Assembly (NCBI GenBank): GCA_031296355.1
Contig: JARLFX010000266.1
Span: 1-17,350 of the forward strand
Reading direction: 5' to 3'
Length of the DNA stretch: 17,350 nucleotides
Source of the DNA: Acidobacteriaceae bacterium
GTDB lineage: Bacteria > Acidobacteriota > Terriglobia > Terriglobales > Acidobacteriaceae
Both the position numbers and the translations under genes were made by a program. Shown here one piece after another: positions 14,942 to 17,350 of this stretch (its first letter is position 1; every line of letters begins with the position of its first letter). Under the pieces are notes generated by a model that did no database searches, was not told the DNA's origin, and was given only the letters and a program-made list of their open reading frames with translations.

Positions 14942-15901
14942 TCATTGAATGGCCGAGACCTGTTGCAGCAGGTTGCGCGATGCATTGCGAACGTAGGGGT
15001 TCTGGTCTTGCGTGGAAACAGTATGCATCACCTGGCGCACGCTGGAGTCAGCCTGTACCGGCTGCAGCAGGTTGATGGCGGCGGTACGCACGTTGACGCT
15101 GGCGTCATGCACCAGCGTGTCGAGTACGGCATCGCGCACCTGCGTGTCGTTGGAGATATAGGGCTGCAGGCCTTCGAGCGCCTTCATGCGGACGGCGGGG
15201 CTCTTGTCGTAGCGCAGTGAAACCATGAGCGCCTTGCGCACATCGGTGCCGTCGAGGCTGCTGCCGCACTCACCGGCTTTGCACTTGTCGGCCAGCAGGC
15301 TGACGGAGTCGGCGCGGACGTTGTTGTCGGTACGGTTCTGCGTGGCCAGCATCAACAGCTGCTTAATCTGCGGATCGTCCATCGTGCCCTGGATGCTTTC
15401 TGGCACGACGCGGTTGTAGTTCACCTGCACCAGGTCAGAGTCCGGCGTCTGCACGATGCTGCTTACGTTGGAGACAGCGCCGCTCAATGAGTTGGAGAGA
15501 ATCATGGGCGTCTTGGGGCGGGGCGCGAGCGATGCCTGATAGCGCGCGGCGATGCCGCCACCCAGAAAGCTGACGCCGACCAGAAGAGCAGAGAGCACAG
15601 GGGCGGTACGGACTGTTCCCATCCAGTTGAACCAGCCGGAGACGATGCGGCTGCGCAGGCTGCGCGCGGGCATGGTATCGAGCGCTTCATCCAGCGCAAC
15701 GCGGGCGCGGGCTACAAGATTCGGAGTGGGCTCCAGCACCGGCGCGAGCGACATGACGTGCTGCAGGGCCTGCACGCCGTTCAGTTCGTGACGGCAGCCG
15801 TCGCAGTCGGTCAGGTGCTGTTCCAGTGCCGGGGTGAGCTCGTCTTCCAGCTCACCGTAGGCGTATAAGACGATCTTGGGTTGTGCGACTTCGCATTTCA
15901 T
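14942..15901 (-). CDS. Zinc-finger anti-sigma factor with periplasmic HEAT-like repeats
   Basis: Encodes 319 residues from ATG at 15901, with AAGAGG eight bases upstream. An upstream in-frame start at 15982 lies almost on the sigma gene stop and is not favoured. The N-terminus has the anti-sigma zinc-binding pattern H29-x3-C33-x2-C36 (EQHLTDCDGCRHEL) inside a 'YxxGEL ... L' helical bundle that normally grips an ECF sigma factor. One membrane helix follows (about 101-120, PVLSALLVGVSFLGGGIA). The rest is likely periplasmic. From about 170 on there are repeated helix pairs of the type VRKALMVSLRYDKSPAVRMK and VRDAVLDTLVHDASVNVRTA, matching HEAT repeats. It follows the sigma gene by 85 bases and precedes the PDZ gene, so it is probably the regulator of that sigma factor. 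Confidence 0.85.
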   Translation of the reverse strand: MKCEVAQPKIVLYAYGELEDELTPALEQHLTDCDGCRHELNGVQALQHVMSLAPVLEPTPNLVARARVALDEALDTMPARSLRSRIVSGWFNWMGTVRTAPVLSALLVGVSFLGGGIAARYQASLAPRPKTPMILSNSLSGAVSNVSSIVQTPDSDLVQVNYNRVVPESIQGTMDDPQIKQLLMLATQNRTDNNVRADSVSLLADKCKAGECGSSLDGTDVRKALMVSLRYDKSPAVRMKALEGLQPYISNDTQVRDAVLDTLVHDASVNVRTAAINLLQPVQADSSVRQVMHTVSTQDQNPYVRNASRNLLQQVSAIQ

Positions 15902-15986
15902 GTTGCGTACCTCTTGCCTGCCTGAATAACTGCCTGTGTTGCGCGGGGGCTTTGCGCCCCTCTCGTGTTGAAGCGGGTGCAAAATC

Positions 15987-16748
15987 CTATGTTCGTACCG
16001 TCGCGAGCTTGGTGCGCAGCTTGCGGGTGGCGCGGAAGAGCGTGTTCTTCGCGGTCTCTTCCGTGGTGTTCAGCATCTCTCCGATGGTGCGCAGGCGGAG
16101 ACCCTGGTAGTGCTTCAACTCAAAGACCATGCGCTCGCGCGGCGTCAACGTATCCAGCGCGGCGGCAATGCTGACGGCGAGCTGCTTGCGTTCCAGCTCC
16201 TTCGCCGGGTTTGCCATCGACCGGCCGTCAGAGATGTTGGCCAGCAGATCGTGCTCTTCGCCGCTCGCGTCCATCACGGTGGAGGAGTCTTCGCGCCGCG
16301 ACTTGCGCCGGCGCAGCTGATCCAGGCACAGGTTGGTGACGATGCGGTACATCCACGTGTAGAACGAGCACTCGAAGCGGAAGTTGTTCAGGTGGCGGTA
16401 GGCCTTGATGAAGGCCTCCTGGTGCACATCCTGAGCGTCCTGCTCCGAACCGAGCATGTGGAGCGCGAGCCGCAGCACCGGCTGGTCGTAGCGGCGGACG
16501 AGTGCGTCGAAGGCTGGGCGCGAGCCCTTCTGTGCCTCGCGAATAAACTCCGCGTCTTCGATTCGCTGCTGCGCGCGCTCCTCGTTCTGCTGCGCCGTGC
16601 GCTTCGTGCCCGTCATACGGTCTGTCGCCACCCGGTTCCCCATCGCTGGGGACGATTCTACCGAGGAAATGGCAGACGTGCGTACCAAGCCCTGTAACCC
16701 ACCCGCAGCGCCAGGTACGGCCAGCTGCATGGCATTCGCTTCACTCAT
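15987..16748 (-). CDS. ECF-family RNA polymerase sigma factor (sigma-E-like)
   Basis: Encodes 253 residues from ATG at 16748, preceded by GGGGAG six bases away; an upstream in-frame start at 16784 has no such site. Region 2, which binds core polymerase and the -10 element, spans about 78-147 (FDALVRRYDQPVLRLALHML, EQDAQDVHQEAFIKAYRHL, FYTWMYRIVTNLCLDQLRRR). Region 4, which reads the -35 element, spans about 187-247 (LTPRERMVFELKHYQGLRLR, then TIGEMLNTTEETAKNTLFRA). It has no region 1.1 or region 3, as expected for an ECF factor. About 65 low-complexity residues precede region 2, longer than usual for the family; an internal Met (residue 45) is another possible start. The next gene downstream is its likely anti-sigma factor. 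Confidence 0.93.
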   Translation of the reverse strand: MSEANAMQLAVPGAAGGLQGLVRTSAISSVESSPAMGNRVATDRMTGTKRTAQQNEERAQQRIEDAEFIREAQKGSRPAFDALVRRYDQPVLRLALHMLGSEQDAQDVHQEAFIKAYRHLNNFRFECSFYTWMYRIVTNLCLDQLRRRKSRREDSSTVMDASGEEHDLLANISDGRSMANPAKELERKQLAVSIAAALDTLTPRERMVFELKHYQGLRLRTIGEMLNTTEETAKNTLFRATRKLRTKLATVRT

Positions 16749-16830
16749 GTTGAACTCCCCGTCGGGAACCCAGAATCGATCCACTTAGAAAGACTCTGGT
16801 GTCGCGGAAAAGGTAAGCGGGTACTGCGCG

Positions 16831-16856
16831 CACGGCGAAAATACTTCGGGATTTCC
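16831..16856 (-). promoter_or_regulatory. Possible ECF-type promoter for the sigma operon
   Basis: On the minus strand GGAAAT (16856-16851) is followed after exactly 16 bases by CGTG (16834-16831). This resembles the GGAAC-N16-CGT pattern recognised by many ECF sigma factors and would allow autoregulation. The start codon lies about 80 bases downstream. The motif is short and could be chance. Confidence 0.3.
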
Positions 16857-16871
16857 CCGGAAAAATTATCA

Positions 16872-16890
16872 CCGGTACAAATCCGGTACA
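16872..16890. repeat. Direct repeat CCGGTACA x2 in the divergent promoter region
   Basis: CCGGTACA occurs at 16872-16879 and again at 16883-16890, with an 11-base period, about one DNA turn. It lies between the divergent sigma factor and RNase H genes, ten bases before the RNase H ATG. It may be a binding site for a regulator, or the second copy may supply a -10 box (TACACT, 16887-16892). Confidence 0.4.
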
Positions 16891-16899
16891 CTGCACTCC

Positions 16900-17350
16900 A
16901 TGCCGTCGAATACCCGCACCACCCAATCCGGACTTTTTGCCTCATCCGCAGCACCCGCAGCAGCGGGGGATTGGATTACGGCGCACTGCGATGGGGGGGC
17001 GCGGGGAAACCCGGGGCCGGCCGGGTTTGGCGTGTACGTGCAGAGCGCCGAGGGCATGGTGCTGGGGGAGCTGAGCGAGTTTATCGGCTTCAAGACCAAT
17101 AACGTGGCGGAGTACTCCGGCCTGCTGGCGGCGCTGGACTTTGCCCTGCAGAACGGGCACAAGCGGCTGCGGGTGGTATCGGATTCGGAATTGATGGTGA
17201 AGCAGATAATGGGGCGCTACAAGGTGGCCAGCCCGGATCTGAGGCCGCTGTTTGACGAGGCCAAGCGGCGGATTGCCAAGCTGGAGGGGTTCCAGATCGA
17301 GCACGCGCTGCGGGCCAAGAATAAGCAGGCGGACCGGCTGGCGAACCTGG
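16900..17350 (+). CDS. RNase HI-type ribonuclease (3' end outside the window)
   Basis: The frame opens at ATG 16900 and runs off the right edge after 150 codons. After about 22 low-complexity residues, the RNase H fold begins: AHCDGGARGNPGPAGFGVYV (first acidic residue D31), TNNVAEYSGLLAALDFAL (E71), LRVVSDSELMVKQIMGRYKV (D95) and AKNKQADRLAN (D145). All four catalytic acidic positions of RNase HI are in place. This short bacterial form (RVT_3/RNase H-like, related to RnhA) degrades the RNA strand of RNA:DNA hybrids in the cytoplasm. A possible -10 box (TACACT at 16887-16892) lies so close to the ATG that the mRNA could be leaderless, and no ribosome-binding site is seen. It is divergent from the sigma factor gene. 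Confidence 0.88.
   Translation, partial: MPSNTRTTQSGLFASSAAPAAAGDWITAHCDGGARGNPGPAGFGVYVQSAEGMVLGELSEFIGFKTNNVAEYSGLLAALDFALQNGHKRLRVVSDSELMVKQIMGRYKVASPDLRPLFDEAKRRIAKLEGFQIEHALRAKNKQADRLANL

Noticed and set aside
1..17350. CRISPR array, prophage, insertion sequence or integron
   Set aside because: No regularly spaced direct repeats, no transposase, integrase or phage genes, and no terminal inverted repeats were seen.

Overview
The window looks like a chromosomal segment from an Acidobacteriota (Terriglobia-type) genome. This is inferred from its high GC content, the gene families and intergenic 'ATTCCG...CGGAATGACAAAC' repeats, not from any marker gene. No rRNA, tRNA, CRISPR array, transposase or phage gene was found. 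Genes are tightly packed, often with ATGA, GTGA or TAATG start/stop overlaps.

Layout. The left edge (1-371, minus) holds the N-terminus of an MFS transporter. A short spacer (372-555) carries a hairpin repeat and a small tandem repeat. From 556 to 6509 (minus) lies an apparent sulfur-uptake operon, transcribed right to left: an outer-membrane porin with a coiled-coil N-terminus, a periplasmic sulfonate/nitrate-type binding protein, an ABC ATPase, an ABC permease and, after a strong hairpin, a TolC-family outer-membrane protein. Divergent from it (7083-10497, plus) is the sulfate activation and reduction operon cysD-cysN-cysH. A DsbA-like thiol oxidoreductase (10568-11212) and an APC-family permease (11252-12724) follow. 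Convergent with these, and transcribed right to left from 16748, is an ECF sigma factor, a zinc-finger anti-sigma factor carrying HEAT-like repeats, a tandem-PDZ protein and a radical SAM/SPASM protein. At the right edge an RNase HI-type protein (16900 onward, plus) is cut by the window.

How the genes work together. The binding protein, ATPase, permease and porin would bring sulfate or an organosulfur compound across both membranes. CysD and CysN activate sulfate to APS. CysH carries the CC...CxxC cysteines of the iron-sulfur APS-reductase type, so it should reduce APS directly. CysN ends in about 100 residues that look like a worn-down APS kinase domain without its ATP-binding loop, which fits a pathway that no longer needs PAPS.

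Most notable observation. Between the two divergent sulfur operons, on the minus strand just upstream of the porin, is an unannotated small ORF (6598-6708). It ends CCCRCCCRR-stop, with six of its last nine codons being cysteine. Immediately after its stop codon are mutually exclusive RNA pairings, one of which can cover the porin ribosome-binding site. This is the arrangement expected of a cysteine-sensing leader peptide or attenuator controlling sulfur import. It is inferred from sequence only.
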